Source of the DNA: Afipia sp.
Lineage (GTDB): Bacteria > Pseudomonadota > Alphaproteobacteria > Rhizobiales > Xanthobacteraceae
Assembly: GCA_024508675.1 (NCBI GenBank)
Contig: JANINQ010000001.1
Location: forward strand, 499,162 to 563,161
Length of the DNA: 64,000 bases
Direction of reading: 5' to 3'
Shown: one piece after another, positions 47,947 to 58,126 of the stretch
Numbering within the stretch: the stretch's first letter is position 1
How the letters are laid out: every line of letters starts with the position of its first letter
Position numbers and translations under genes: made by a program
The notes under the pieces: generated by a model
What the model saw: the letters and a program-made list of their open reading frames with translations, nothing else
What the model was told of the DNA's origin: nothing
The model's database searches: none

Positions 47947-48761
47947 TCCGGGTGGGGTTCGAGATTTCCTACGGCGCTGTCGCGGAAACGCCGATGGTGG
48001 TGATGTTGCGGATTCATCCCTCGCGCGCCCGCGACATCGTCGGCGAAGAGGTGATCGTGACCGAGCCGGATGTCCGCATCCGCTACTTTCACGACAGCTT
48101 CGGCAATATCTGCGGGCGTCTCACCGCGCCGCCGGGCGGTATCACCTTTCGCGGCAATGCGCTGGTGCGCGACACCGGCCTTGCCGATGCTTTCGTGCCG
48201 GAGGCGCGGCAGATGCCTGTGGACGAACTGCCCGACGAGGTCCTGCTGTATCTGATGGCGAGCCGCTATTGCGAAACCGACCGGCTTGTCGATTTCGCCT
48301 GGTCGCAGTTCGGCAACACGTCGCCGGGATGGGAACGGGTGCAGGCGATCAACACCTGGGTGCACAACCATGTGCGATTCGATTATCAGCGTGCGCGCCC
48401 GACCAAGTCGGCGTTCGACGTGTTTCAGGAGCGCGAGGGCGTGTGCCGCGATTTTGCGCATCTGGCGCTGACGCTGTGCCGCTGCATGAACATTCCGGCC
48501 CGCTACGCGACTGGCTACATGGGCGACATCGGCATTCCGCCCGATCCGGCGCCGATGGATTTTTCAGGCTGGTACGAAGTCTATCTTTCAGGCAAATGGT
48601 ATACGTTCGATGCGCGTCATGACGTGCCGCGCATCGGCCGCATCCTGATGGGCACTGGCCGCGACGCGGCCGATGTGGCGCTGTCCACCACCTTCGGGCG
48701 GATGGTGCTGAACAGGTTCGTTGTCGTCAGCGATGAGGTGGCGGAAGCAAAGGCGGGCTGA
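47940..48761 (+). CDS. Transglutaminase-like protein, second of a pair, altered triad
   Basis: A 273-residue transglutaminase-like protein with the nucleophile Cys169 in EREGVCRDFAHLA and the aspartate in WYTFDARHD (Asp224). At the position where the first enzyme has His225 (HAW), this one reads SGW (Ser209), so the standard histidine is absent and activity may be altered, use another residue, or be lost. The N-terminal part (LIRVGFEISYGAVAETP) is the usual beta domain of this group. It overlaps the first transglutaminase by 7 bases and is followed by the cyclotransferase after 5 bases, so the three are one translational unit. Confidence 0.82.
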   Translation: MLIRVGFEISYGAVAETPMVVMLRIHPSRARDIVGEEVIVTEPDVRIRYFHDSFGNICGRLTAPPGGITFRGNALVRDTGLADAFVPEARQMPVDELPDEVLLYLMASRYCETDRLVDFAWSQFGNTSPGWERVQAINTWVHNHVRFDYQRARPTKSAFDVFQEREGVCRDFAHLALTLCRCMNIPARYATGYMGDIGIPPDPAPMDFSGWYEVYLSGKWYTFDARHDVPRIGRILMGTGRDAADVALSTTFGRMVLNRFVVVSDEVAEAKAG

Positions 48762-48766
48762 ATGCG

Positions 48767-49165
48767 ATGACAGAGCGTCTGTTTGTCTACGGCACCCTGC
48801 GGCGTGGCTCCCGCCATCCGCTGGCGGGGCAATTGGCGGCCAAGGGCAGGCATGTGGGCGAAGCACGCTACAACGGACGGCTCTATCGCATCACGCATTA
48901 TCCCGGCGCCGTTCCCTCGCACATGGCCGACGAATGGGTGTTTGGCGATGTGTACGAACTGCGCGATTCCGATCTTCTGGCTGCGCTCGACCGCTATGAA
49001 GGATGCGGCCCCGACGATCCCAAGCCGACGCAGTACCTGCGGCTCAAGCAAAATGTCGTTCTTGCGGATGGCACCGCCTCCGAAGCCTGGATGTATGTCT
49101 ACAACCGGACGGTGGAGGGACGCGAGTGGATCAAGTCCGGCCAGTTCGACGACGTGGACCTTTAA
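48767..49165 (+). CDS. Gamma-glutamylcyclotransferase family protein (AIG2/GGACT-like)
   Basis: A 132-residue protein of the gamma-glutamylcyclotransferase fold. The substrate-binding loop YGTLRRGSRH (8-17) and the catalytic glutamate in LDRYEGCG (Glu78) are intact. Family members release 5-oxoproline from gamma-glutamyl amino acids, glutathione or gamma-glutamyl-epsilon-lysine. It lies 5 bases after the second transglutaminase-like gene. The coupling to two transglutaminase-like genes makes gamma-glutamylamine chemistry a reasonable guess. The length and motif set fit the family well, but the exact substrate is unknown. Confidence 0.86.
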   Translation: MTERLFVYGTLRRGSRHPLAGQLAAKGRHVGEARYNGRLYRITHYPGAVPSHMADEWVFGDVYELRDSDLLAALDRYEGCGPDDPKPTQYLRLKQNVVLADGTASEAWMYVYNRTVEGREWIKSGQFDDVDL

Positions 49166-49263
49166 CCGGGCGTTGCCGCCGGCGCTTTTCCGGCTGAAAG
49201 CGGTCCAAAGCCCGCGGCGTTATGCTAGTCTTGCGCGCCATCAACCGACGGCGGGTGAGAGCA

Positions 49264-50076
49264 ATGCTGGAAGCCGACAAGGTATTCGCTGGCTCGATTC
49301 CGGAGAACTACGACCGCTATATGGTGCCGCTGATTTTCGAGCCGTATGCGGCGGATCTCGCGCAGCGCGTCGCGGCTTTTTCGCCACGTGCCGTTCTGGA
49401 AATTGCCGCCGGCACCGGGGTCGTTACCCGTGCTCTGGCGCCAAGGCTCGCGCCTGATGCCAGCTATATGGTCACCGATCTCAACCAGCCGATGCTCGAC
49501 TACGCCGCGTCACAGCAAGGTCCCGACAGCCGCATTCAATGGCGGCGGGCGGACGCCATGGCGCTGCCGTTTGAAAATGCGGCCTTCGATGCCGTCTGTT
49601 GCCAGTTCGGGGCGATGTTTTTCCCCGACCGCGCGAGTGCCTTCCGGGAAGCAAGACGGGTGCTTCGGCCCGGTGGACATTTTCTGTTCAGCGTGTGGGA
49701 TCGCCTCGAGGAAAATGACTTTGCGGACGATGTCACGAATGCGCTGGCGGAGATGTTTCCGGACGACCCGCCACGTTTCATGGCGCGCACCCCGCATGGC
49801 TACCACGATACGGCGCTGATCCGCCGCGATCTGAAGGATGCGGGGTTCTCCGACGTGATCATCGAGACGCGGGCCGAGCAGAGCCGCGCGTCCTCGCCGC
49901 GCCTGCCGGCCGTTGCGTATTGTCAGGGAACACTGCTGCGCACCGAAATCGAGGCCCGCGGTGCCGATAAACTTGAAGCTGCGACCGACCGCGCCGCATC
50001 CGCGATCGCGCGCCGGCATGGAGCCGGCGCGGTGGCTGGAAAAATCCAGGCCCATGTGATCGTGGCTGCGGTCTAG
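49264..50076 (+). CDS. Class I SAM-dependent methyltransferase (UbiE/Methyltransf_11-like)
   Basis: A 270-residue methyltransferase. Motif I is VLEIAAGTGVVTRAL, the acidic residue after strand 2 is in MVTDLNQPML, motif IV reads FDAVCCQFGAMFFPD, and the next segment is ARRVLRPGGHFLFSVW. The ATG at 49264 has a GTGAGAG-like site close upstream; an ATG at 49222 adds a basic stretch. It starts 98 bases after the cyclotransferase on the same strand, so co-transcription is possible but not as tight as the preceding three genes. The substrate cannot be inferred. Confidence 0.84.
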   Translation: MLEADKVFAGSIPENYDRYMVPLIFEPYAADLAQRVAAFSPRAVLEIAAGTGVVTRALAPRLAPDASYMVTDLNQPMLDYAASQQGPDSRIQWRRADAMALPFENAAFDAVCCQFGAMFFPDRASAFREARRVLRPGGHFLFSVWDRLEENDFADDVTNALAEMFPDDPPRFMARTPHGYHDTALIRRDLKDAGFSDVIIETRAEQSRASSPRLPAVAYCQGTLLRTEIEARGADKLEAATDRAASAIARRHGAGAVAGKIQAHVIVAAV

Positions 50077-50098
50077 CGGCTGTAATCCGGGACGTGCC

Positions 50099-50704
50099 TT
50101 AGGCTTTTGCCGTCAGCGCCGCCGTATCCTTCACCACAATCGCAAAACGGTCCGCCAGTTCGGTCAGCGCCACGCGATGGACCACGCTGGCGGGGATCGC
50201 GCCGCCGAGCGGATCGGGCAGGTCGCGTGTCGCAGCCGCATTGGCGACAACGGTGGTGCGGTATTTCAGGTCGAGCGCGGCGCGCGCGGTGGCGCTGACG
50301 CACATATGGGTCATGAATCCGGCGATGATCAGTTCGGTGCGGCCGGTGCTTTTCACCAGCGCATCGAGATCGGTGCCCGCGAATGCGTTCGGCAACGTCT
50401 TGCGCACCACCACTTCACCGGCCGCGGGGGTGAGCAGCGGCATGATCGCGCCCTGCGGCGTCGTTTCGTCGAACAGCGGCGCGCCAGCCGGGCCGTGATG
50501 CACGACATGAAACACCGGCACGCCGCGCTCGCGCGCCAGCTTGAGCAGCTTGGCGGCCTCCAGAACGGCGTTGTCGACGCCGTCGAGCGGCAGCTTGCCG
50601 TTCTGGTATTCGAGCTGGGCATCGATGATGACAAGGGCGGATTTTTCCAGCGGGCTCGGATGCAGCGGGGCCTTCACGAGCTGAAGAAGCGATTGGGCGG
50701 TCAT
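50099..50704 (-). CDS. Isochorismatase family cysteine hydrolase
   Basis: A 201-residue hydrolase with the isochorismatase-like triad Asp28 (ALVIIDAQLEYQ), Lys102 (VVVRKTLPNAF) and the nucleophile Cys135 (GFMTHMCVSATAR). Cysteine hydrolases of this type act on small amides such as nicotinamide or ureidoacrylate, and on isochorismate when the cysteine is absent; with Cys present an amidase-like activity is more likely. AAGGA about 8 bases upstream supports the ATG at 50704. It is divergent from a LysR regulator gene, which probably controls it through the inverted repeat at 50734-50768. Confidence 0.86.
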   Translation of the reverse strand: MTAQSLLQLVKAPLHPSPLEKSALVIIDAQLEYQNGKLPLDGVDNAVLEAAKLLKLARERGVPVFHVVHHGPAGAPLFDETTPQGAIMPLLTPAAGEVVVRKTLPNAFAGTDLDALVKSTGRTELIIAGFMTHMCVSATARAALDLKYRTTVVANAAATRDLPDPLGGAIPASVVHRVALTELADRFAIVVKDTAALTAKA

Positions 50705-50733
50705 GGTCGGGTCCTTGTGAAACAACGTACGCA

Positions 50734-50768
50734 GACAATAGGTCATGGATCGCCTGTGCGAAATTGTC
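50734..50768. promoter_or_regulatory. Possible LysR operator in the divergent promoter region
   Basis: GACAAT and ATTGTC are exact inverse complements 23 bases apart between the divergent cysteine hydrolase and LysR genes. The spacing is longer than the usual T-N11-A box, so this is weak. If real, it argues against a LysR start at 50745, which would lie inside it. Confidence 0.3.
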
Positions 50769-50780
50769 TATATTTGCGTC

Positions 50781-51671
50781 ATGGCTGTGCAAAAACGATC
50801 AGACCCGGATTGGGAAGACCTCCGCTATTTCCTCGCTTTGGCCCGTCACGGCAGCCTGTCGGCGGCGGCGCGGGCGCTGAAGGTGAGCCATGCCACGGTG
50901 GCGCGCCGTGTCGCGAGTCTTGAGGCTGCGTTGCAGGCGCCGCTGTTCGACCGCAAGGCGGATGGCTATGCGCCGACTGCGCGCGGCCGCCGTGTCGAGC
51001 AGCTCGCGCGCACCATGGAAGATGCGGCGCGGGCGAGCGCCGACCTGACCTCGCCGGATGCCGGATTGTCCGGTCTCGTGCGCCTCACCATGGCGCGCTC
51101 GATGGCCGAGCGCTTCGTGGTCGATCGTCTGGGTCATTTTCACAGGCAGCATCCCGGCATCGATCTGGAGATCATCGCGGATTCGCGGGTGATCAGCCTG
51201 TCGCGCCGGGAAGCCGATATCGCCATCCGTTTCGGACGTCCGAAGGACAGCGATCTGCTGGCGCGGCGGCTGTCGAGCGTCGCCTTCTCGTTCTATGCCT
51301 CGCGCGGTTACGCGAAGGCGCTGGGCAAGAACCCGTCACCCGCCATGATCGGTTTCGACGACGAGAACGAATTCATTGCCGATGCCGCATGGCTCAATCG
51401 CGAATTTCCGCAGGCGCGTTTTATTGTCCGCACCAACAGCCAGTCCACCCAGGCGGCAGCGGCGCGCGCCGGGCTTGGCGTGGCGCAATTGCCGCTCCAT
51501 GTCGGGAACGATGATCCGCGGCTGGTGCCGGTGAAATTGACGAAAAACCCACCGGATCGCGAGGTCTGGATGCTTTTGCGCAAGGACGTGGCCCGCCTGC
51601 CGCGGGTGCGGGCGGTGGCGGATTATTTGGCGGCCATGTTCCGCCGGGACCGGCGGGTGCTGACCGGCTGA
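50781..51671 (+). CDS. LysR family transcriptional regulator
   Basis: A 296-residue LysR regulator. The winged helix begins WEDLRYFLALARHGSLSAAAR and includes VSHATVARRVASLEA. The effector domain starts around SGLVRLTMARSMAERF. The ATG at 50781 matches the usual length of the DNA-binding domain; the earlier ATG at 50745 sits within a possible operator. It is divergent from the isochorismatase-type gene, the typical arrangement in which a LysR protein controls its neighbour in response to the substrate. The inducer is unknown. Confidence 0.86.
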   Translation: MAVQKRSDPDWEDLRYFLALARHGSLSAAARALKVSHATVARRVASLEAALQAPLFDRKADGYAPTARGRRVEQLARTMEDAARASADLTSPDAGLSGLVRLTMARSMAERFVVDRLGHFHRQHPGIDLEIIADSRVISLSRREADIAIRFGRPKDSDLLARRLSSVAFSFYASRGYAKALGKNPSPAMIGFDDENEFIADAAWLNREFPQARFIVRTNSQSTQAAAARAGLGVAQLPLHVGNDDPRLVPVKLTKNPPDREVWMLLRKDVARLPRVRAVADYLAAMFRRDRRVLTG

Positions 51672-51779
51672 TTCCGCTGTGTTCAATGGGGACAACTCCG
51701 TCCGTATGCCCCCTTATGGAGGGTTCGGGGCGGAGACCCTATATGGATGATCGGTTGGCAAACCCCTGAGTCTTAAACC

Positions 51780-53813
51780 TTGCGCTTTACGCCCCAATTT
51801 CTCGAAGAGCTGCGCGCCCGGCTTCCGGTTTCGGAAGTCGTGGGCAAGCGCGTCAAGCTCAAGCGCGCGGGCAAGGAGTTCAAAGGTCTGTCTCCGTTCA
51901 AGCAGGAGAAGACGCCCTCGTTCACTGTGAACGACCAGAAAGGCTTCTATCACTGCTTCGCTTCCGGCAAACACGGCAACATCTTCGACTTCATCATGGA
52001 GACCGAAGGCCTCGGCTTTGTCGAAGCGGTGGAGGTCGCCGCCTCGCAGGCGGGGATGCCGTTGCCTGCGGTGACGCCGGATGCCGCGCGCCACGAGCAG
52101 CGCCGCAAGACGCTGTATGACGTGATGGACCTCGCCGCGAAGTTCTATGCGGACACGCTCGCGTCGCGGCTGGGTGCGAAAGCGCGCGGCTATCTTGCCG
52201 ACCGCGCGATTACGCCTGCGACACAGCTTCAGTTCCGTCTCGGCTATGCACCGCCCGAACGCTTTGCTTTGAAGGAGCATCTCGGCGGCCTCGGCGTCTC
52301 GGTCGAGGACATGATTGAGGCGCGGCTGCTCAGCGCGGGTGAAGACATTCCCGTTCCCTACGACCGCTTCCGCGACCGCGTGATGTTTCCCATCACCGAT
52401 GCCCGCAATCGCGTGATCGCCTTTGGCGGCCGCGCGATGGAGAAGGACGCGCCGGCGAAGTATCTCAACTCCGCCGACGGTGTGCTGTTTCACAAGGGCG
52501 ACAATCTCTACAACATCGCCACTGCCCGGCAGGCCGCGCATGAAGGCGCGCAGGTCGTCGTCGCCGAAGGCTATGTCGATGTGATCGCGCTGGTGACGAC
52601 GGGATTTCCCGGTGCGGTGGCGCCGCTCGGCACCGCGCTGACCGAAAACCAGCTCGCGCTGCTCTGGAAGATGGCGGATGAGCCGATCCTGTGTTTCGAC
52701 GGCGACGGCGCGGGCCAGCGCGCTGCGCTGCGCGCTGCAGATTTGGCGCTTCCGCATCTCAAGCCCGGCAAGAGTCTTCGTTTCGCGATCATGCCGGAAG
52801 GACAGGACCCGGACGATCTCGCCCGCAGCGGAGGCCGCGCCGCCATCGACGAGGTGCTGAGCGCAGCGAGGCCGCTCGCGGATGTCCTGTGGTCGCGCGA
52901 GATCGAAGGCGGCAGCTTCGCGACGCCGGAGCGCCGCGCGGCGCTTGAAGCGCGCATTCGCGAATTGACCGGCGGCATTCGCGACGACGTCGTGCAGCGC
53001 TATTACCGGCAGGATTTTGCCGATCGTCTGCGCAACGCGTTTGCACCGCAGGGTTATCGCGACGGGCCGCGCGGCGGCGGGTTTCGCGGTCAGGGGCAGG
53101 GCGGTTTTGCCGGCGGCTTCGGGAGCGAATCGGGCCGTGCTTTTCCGCCACGCGCCCCGTTTGCCCCCGGCGGCGCCCGCCGCAACGAGGCGCGCGGCGG
53201 GCTATCCACAGGTGCGCGATCCTTCACCCGCGGGCCTTATCAGGTCGCCAGCCCCCAGCTCGCATCCTCTCCGGTGATGCGCGGCCAGCGCAGCGCGCTG
53301 TCCCGGCGCGAAGCCCTGATCCTGCTGTCGCTGCTCAATCACCCGTGGCTTTTGCACGATCATCTGGAGGACATCGCCGCGCTGGAACTGGCCCATCCCG
53401 AGGCCCACAAGCTGCGGGCCGGGATCATCGGCGCGTTTTCAAATTATTCGCATACCGACGATCCGGCGGCGGAAAGCGCCCGGCTGCGGGCCTCGCTGGA
53501 GAGGGCTGGATATTCCGAGCAAATTCAACGGGTTGAGCGATCGATCACGACCAAGAACGTCTGGGGCGCCCAGCCGGGCGCGGCGCAGGAGGACGTTCTG
53601 GCCACCTGGCACCAGCTCGTTGCCTTGCATCGCCAGTCCCACTCCTTACTTAGGGAATTGAAGGACGCAGAGCAGGCGCTCGCGCAGGACGGCAGCAAAT
53701 CCAGCGAAGCTTGGCTGATGGACGTCAAAAGGCGACTTGCCGAAATGGATGGCCTTGACGCCCTGATCGAGGGATTCGGAGAATCCTCGGGCAGGTTCCA
53801 GAGCAGGAGTTGA
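51780..53813 (+). CDS. dnaG: DNA primase
   Basis: Makes RNA primers for replication and works with DnaB. The 677-residue protein starts RFTPQFLEELRARLPVSEVVG at a TTG codon (51780), as in related primases; no ATG fits. The zinc-ribbon region is degenerate: the first Cys and His positions read SPFK (residues 38-41) and only one Cys (Cys59) of the second pair is left in YHCFASGKHG. The TOPRIM catalytic part is intact, with the acidic residue in VVVAEGYVDV and the DxD in LCFDGDGAGQRAA. A Gly/Pro/Arg-rich linker precedes the helicase-binding C-terminal domain. rpoD follows 242 bases later. Confidence 0.93.
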   Translation: MRFTPQFLEELRARLPVSEVVGKRVKLKRAGKEFKGLSPFKQEKTPSFTVNDQKGFYHCFASGKHGNIFDFIMETEGLGFVEAVEVAASQAGMPLPAVTPDAARHEQRRKTLYDVMDLAAKFYADTLASRLGAKARGYLADRAITPATQLQFRLGYAPPERFALKEHLGGLGVSVEDMIEARLLSAGEDIPVPYDRFRDRVMFPITDARNRVIAFGGRAMEKDAPAKYLNSADGVLFHKGDNLYNIATARQAAHEGAQVVVAEGYVDVIALVTTGFPGAVAPLGTALTENQLALLWKMADEPILCFDGDGAGQRAALRAADLALPHLKPGKSLRFAIMPEGQDPDDLARSGGRAAIDEVLSAARPLADVLWSREIEGGSFATPERRAALEARIRELTGGIRDDVVQRYYRQDFADRLRNAFAPQGYRDGPRGGGFRGQGQGGFAGGFGSESGRAFPPRAPFAPGGARRNEARGGLSTGARSFTRGPYQVASPQLASSPVMRGQRSALSRREALILLSLLNHPWLLHDHLEDIAALELAHPEAHKLRAGIIGAFSNYSHTDDPAAESARLRASLERAGYSEQIQRVERSITTKNVWGAQPGAAQEDVLATWHQLVALHRQSHSLLRELKDAEQALAQDGSKSSEAWLMDVKRRLAEMDGLDALIEGFGESSGRFQSRS

Positions 53814-54055
53814 CGAAACCGCCTCCGGGGGCCTTTAAAGCCGCTGCCGAGGTCTTAAAAAGACTCGCCAAACCGGGTTTTTGGCCGCAAAAACAGGGTT
53901 AATCAGGGCTTAACGGCCTTGCATTAGAAGTTTGGGACACAAGTCAATCCGGCCCGGGTGGTGCCTTCAAAAGCGCCGCCCTTTCCGCATCAAAGCGGTA
54001 TCAAATTCCACGCGGGCCATGGGCCCACGTCGTGAGCGTGTTTCAGGAGCAGTGA

Positions 54056-56203
<2,148 letters not shown>

Positions 56204-56217
56204 GCGGATTTCACGAT

Positions 56218-56243
56218 GTCGTCCCCGCGAAGGCGGGGCCCAG
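56218..56243. repeat. Short copy of palindromic repeat, family A
   Basis: A single hairpin unit, GTCGTCCCCGCGAAGGCGGG, resembles the family A arms at 26818 and 41788. It sits between the rpoD stop and its terminator. Confidence 0.6.
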
Positions 56244-56247
56244 AAAC

Positions 56248-56281
56248 AAAAAACGGCGGGCCGAAAGGTCCGCCGTTTTTT
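56248..56281. terminator. Bidirectional terminator between rpoD and the OsmC gene
   Basis: AAAAAACGGCGG and CCGCCGTTTTTT form a long stem closed by a GAAA tetraloop, with U-tracts possible in both directions. It lies 45 bases after the rpoD stop and 22 bases after the end of the convergent OsmC gene. Confidence 0.9.
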
Positions 56282-56302
56282 GTTTGGTTTGAATGTGTGA
56301 CT

Positions 56303-56827
56303 TTATTCAGCAGCGGCGCTGAGCAACCCGGTGCGGAGTGTCAGTTGAACCGGTGTGGGATTGCGAAGAATATCCAGCACCGGGCAGTGACGATCGACAA
56401 TCTTCTTCAATCGCGCCAAGTCGGCCTCTGGTGCGGGGCTATCGATAACCACCTCCGCCTCGATCGCTTGATAGCCCGGTCGCACATCGTCCTGCACATT
56501 AAAGAAGCCACGCAGGTCGATAGAGCCGCTCAATTGCACCGATACACCGTTGAGCGGGATACCAAGCGCGTCTGCATAGAGACGGTAGGTGATTTCCTGG
56601 CATGAGCCGAGTGCAGCGAGAATATATTCCACGGGGTTGGGCGCCGTGTCTTCTCCGCCGAGACCCGGAGGCTCGTCCACGCCAACATTGAACTGCCGGA
56701 TTGTGACTGCGCTGTTGAGGCCGCTACCGAGGCGTGATTGCGCGCTGAAGGCGGCTTGCGCTTGGCCGGGATCGGCGCCGAGGGCGGCTTGCGTGCCGGT
56801 GAATACATCCTTGAATTTGAAGCTCAT
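56303..56827 (-). CDS. OsmC family peroxiredoxin-like protein
   Basis: A 174-residue OsmC-fold protein. The two redox cysteines are Cys76 (ALGSCQEIT) and Cys148 (VDRHCPVLDI), as in organic-hydroperoxide-reducing members. The front segment VGVDEPPGLGGEDTAPNPVEYILAA is class-like. GGGAG about 8 bases upstream fixes the ATG at 56827. The C-terminal half resembles the YhfA/OsmC-like branch, which has weaker evidence for peroxide activity, so both a thiol peroxidase and a carrier-type role remain possible. It is convergent with rpoD and the transcript should end in the shared terminator. Confidence 0.87.
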   Translation of the reverse strand: MSFKFKDVFTGTQAALGADPGQAQAAFSAQSRLGSGLNSAVTIRQFNVGVDEPPGLGGEDTAPNPVEYILAALGSCQEITYRLYADALGIPLNGVSVQLSGSIDLRGFFNVQDDVRPGYQAIEAEVVIDSPAPEADLARLKKIVDRHCPVLDILRNPTPVQLTLRTGLLSAAAE

Positions 56828-57109
56828 CGCTTAACTCCCGAAACATCCTGCAAGGGCGGTTATGCTGGCGGTGTTGGCGCTTGCCTGCAATTGCTGCGAA
56901 AGAAAAACGATAAGCGTTGCGCGGGAGGCGGCATGCATGGCAGTTCGTTTCATGACGGTGCCCCATTGCAGGGCAAACCGGCTTCGCCATGCCGGTCGGT
57001 TGATACGTCGTTTTTCAAGGTCTCATTCAGGCTGTCCATGACCAGATTTGAAACGAAGATTCTTCATTTCTCAGCTATGGTCCGGTATTCCCTCCCTTAG
57101 AGTCCTCCG

Positions 57110-58021
57110 ATGCCTCTTCTCCGCCTGCTTCTGATCTCGCTTCTCGCGCTCGTGCCGGTCAGCGCCTTTGCCTCCAGCCAGCCGGTCGACACCGTGCCGC
57201 GCGTCGCGCTGTTCTCTGCCTTCGAGCCGGAATGGAAAGCGCTGCTGGCGATTGTCGAGCAGCCGGTGTCGCATCGTCAGAAGGGCGTCGATTTCGTCAC
57301 CGGCCGTGTCGAAGGGCATGACGTGGTGCTGGTGCTGTCGGGCGTGTCGATGGTGAACGCGGCGATGACATCGCAGATGGCGGTCGACCGTTTCAACCTG
57401 CGCGCCATCCTGTTTTCCGGCATCGCGGGCGGGGTCGATCCCTCGCTCAACATCGGTGACGTTGTGGTGTCGCAGCAGTGGGGCCAGTATCTCGAAACGA
57501 TCCTGGCGCGCGAGACCCCGCAAGGCTTTCAATTGCCGTCGTGGTCGAAGCAGGAGTTTCCGAACTACGGGATGATTTTTGCGCGCGGAGTCAAAGTGCC
57601 GCGCGATGGCGTGGACAAGCCCGTGCGGCAGTTCTGGATTCCGGTGGATGACAAGCTGTTCGAGATCGCACGCACCGCCACCTCCGGCGTCGAACTCAAG
57701 CGCTGCATCGAGGCGGCGTGTCTGGTTCATCCGCCGAAAGTGGTGGTTGGCGGCAACGGCGTGTCGGGCAGCGCGTTTGTCGATAACGCGGCGTTCCGTA
57801 CCTGGGCGTTCGACACCTTCAAGGCGCAGGTGCTGGACATGGAAAGCGCCGCCGTCGCCCATGTGGCGGTGACCAATGCGGTTCCGTTTCTGGCGTTCCG
57901 TTCGCTGTCGGACCTTGCCGGCGGCGGCGCGGGCGAGAACGAGATGCAGACTTTCGAAAAGCTGGCGTCGGAAAATTCCGTCGCGGTGCTGCGGGCGTTT
58001 CTGAAAGCGATGCCAAGATGA
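57110..58021 (+). CDS. Exported nucleoside phosphorylase/MTAN-superfamily protein
   Basis: A 303-residue protein of the phosphorylase/5'-methylthioadenosine nucleosidase superfamily. The purine-site residues appear as LFSGIAGGVDPSLNIGDVVV, VLDMESAAVAHVA and FRSLSDLAG, so the catalytic aspartate and the acidic Glu of the family are present. The first 20 or so residues (PLLRLLLISLLALVPVSAF, then AS) form a signal peptide, so the enzyme should act in the periplasm, which is unusual for a methylthioadenosine nucleosidase. The ATG at 57110 starts this signal. It is followed 105 bases later by a lytic transglycosylase. Confidence 0.82.
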   Translation: MPLLRLLLISLLALVPVSAFASSQPVDTVPRVALFSAFEPEWKALLAIVEQPVSHRQKGVDFVTGRVEGHDVVLVLSGVSMVNAAMTSQMAVDRFNLRAILFSGIAGGVDPSLNIGDVVVSQQWGQYLETILARETPQGFQLPSWSKQEFPNYGMIFARGVKVPRDGVDKPVRQFWIPVDDKLFEIARTATSGVELKRCIEAACLVHPPKVVVGGNGVSGSAFVDNAAFRTWAFDTFKAQVLDMESAAVAHVAVTNAVPFLAFRSLSDLAGGGAGENEMQTFEKLASENSVAVLRAFLKAMPR

Positions 58022-58126
58022 ACGCGAGTGCCTGTCCTTAAAAAGCAATCAAAGTAAGGCGGCGCGGGCCGGGACAAGCTAGGCGCCGGCGTGTAGACTC
58101 AGCCGCATATTGCAACGGAGTCTCTG

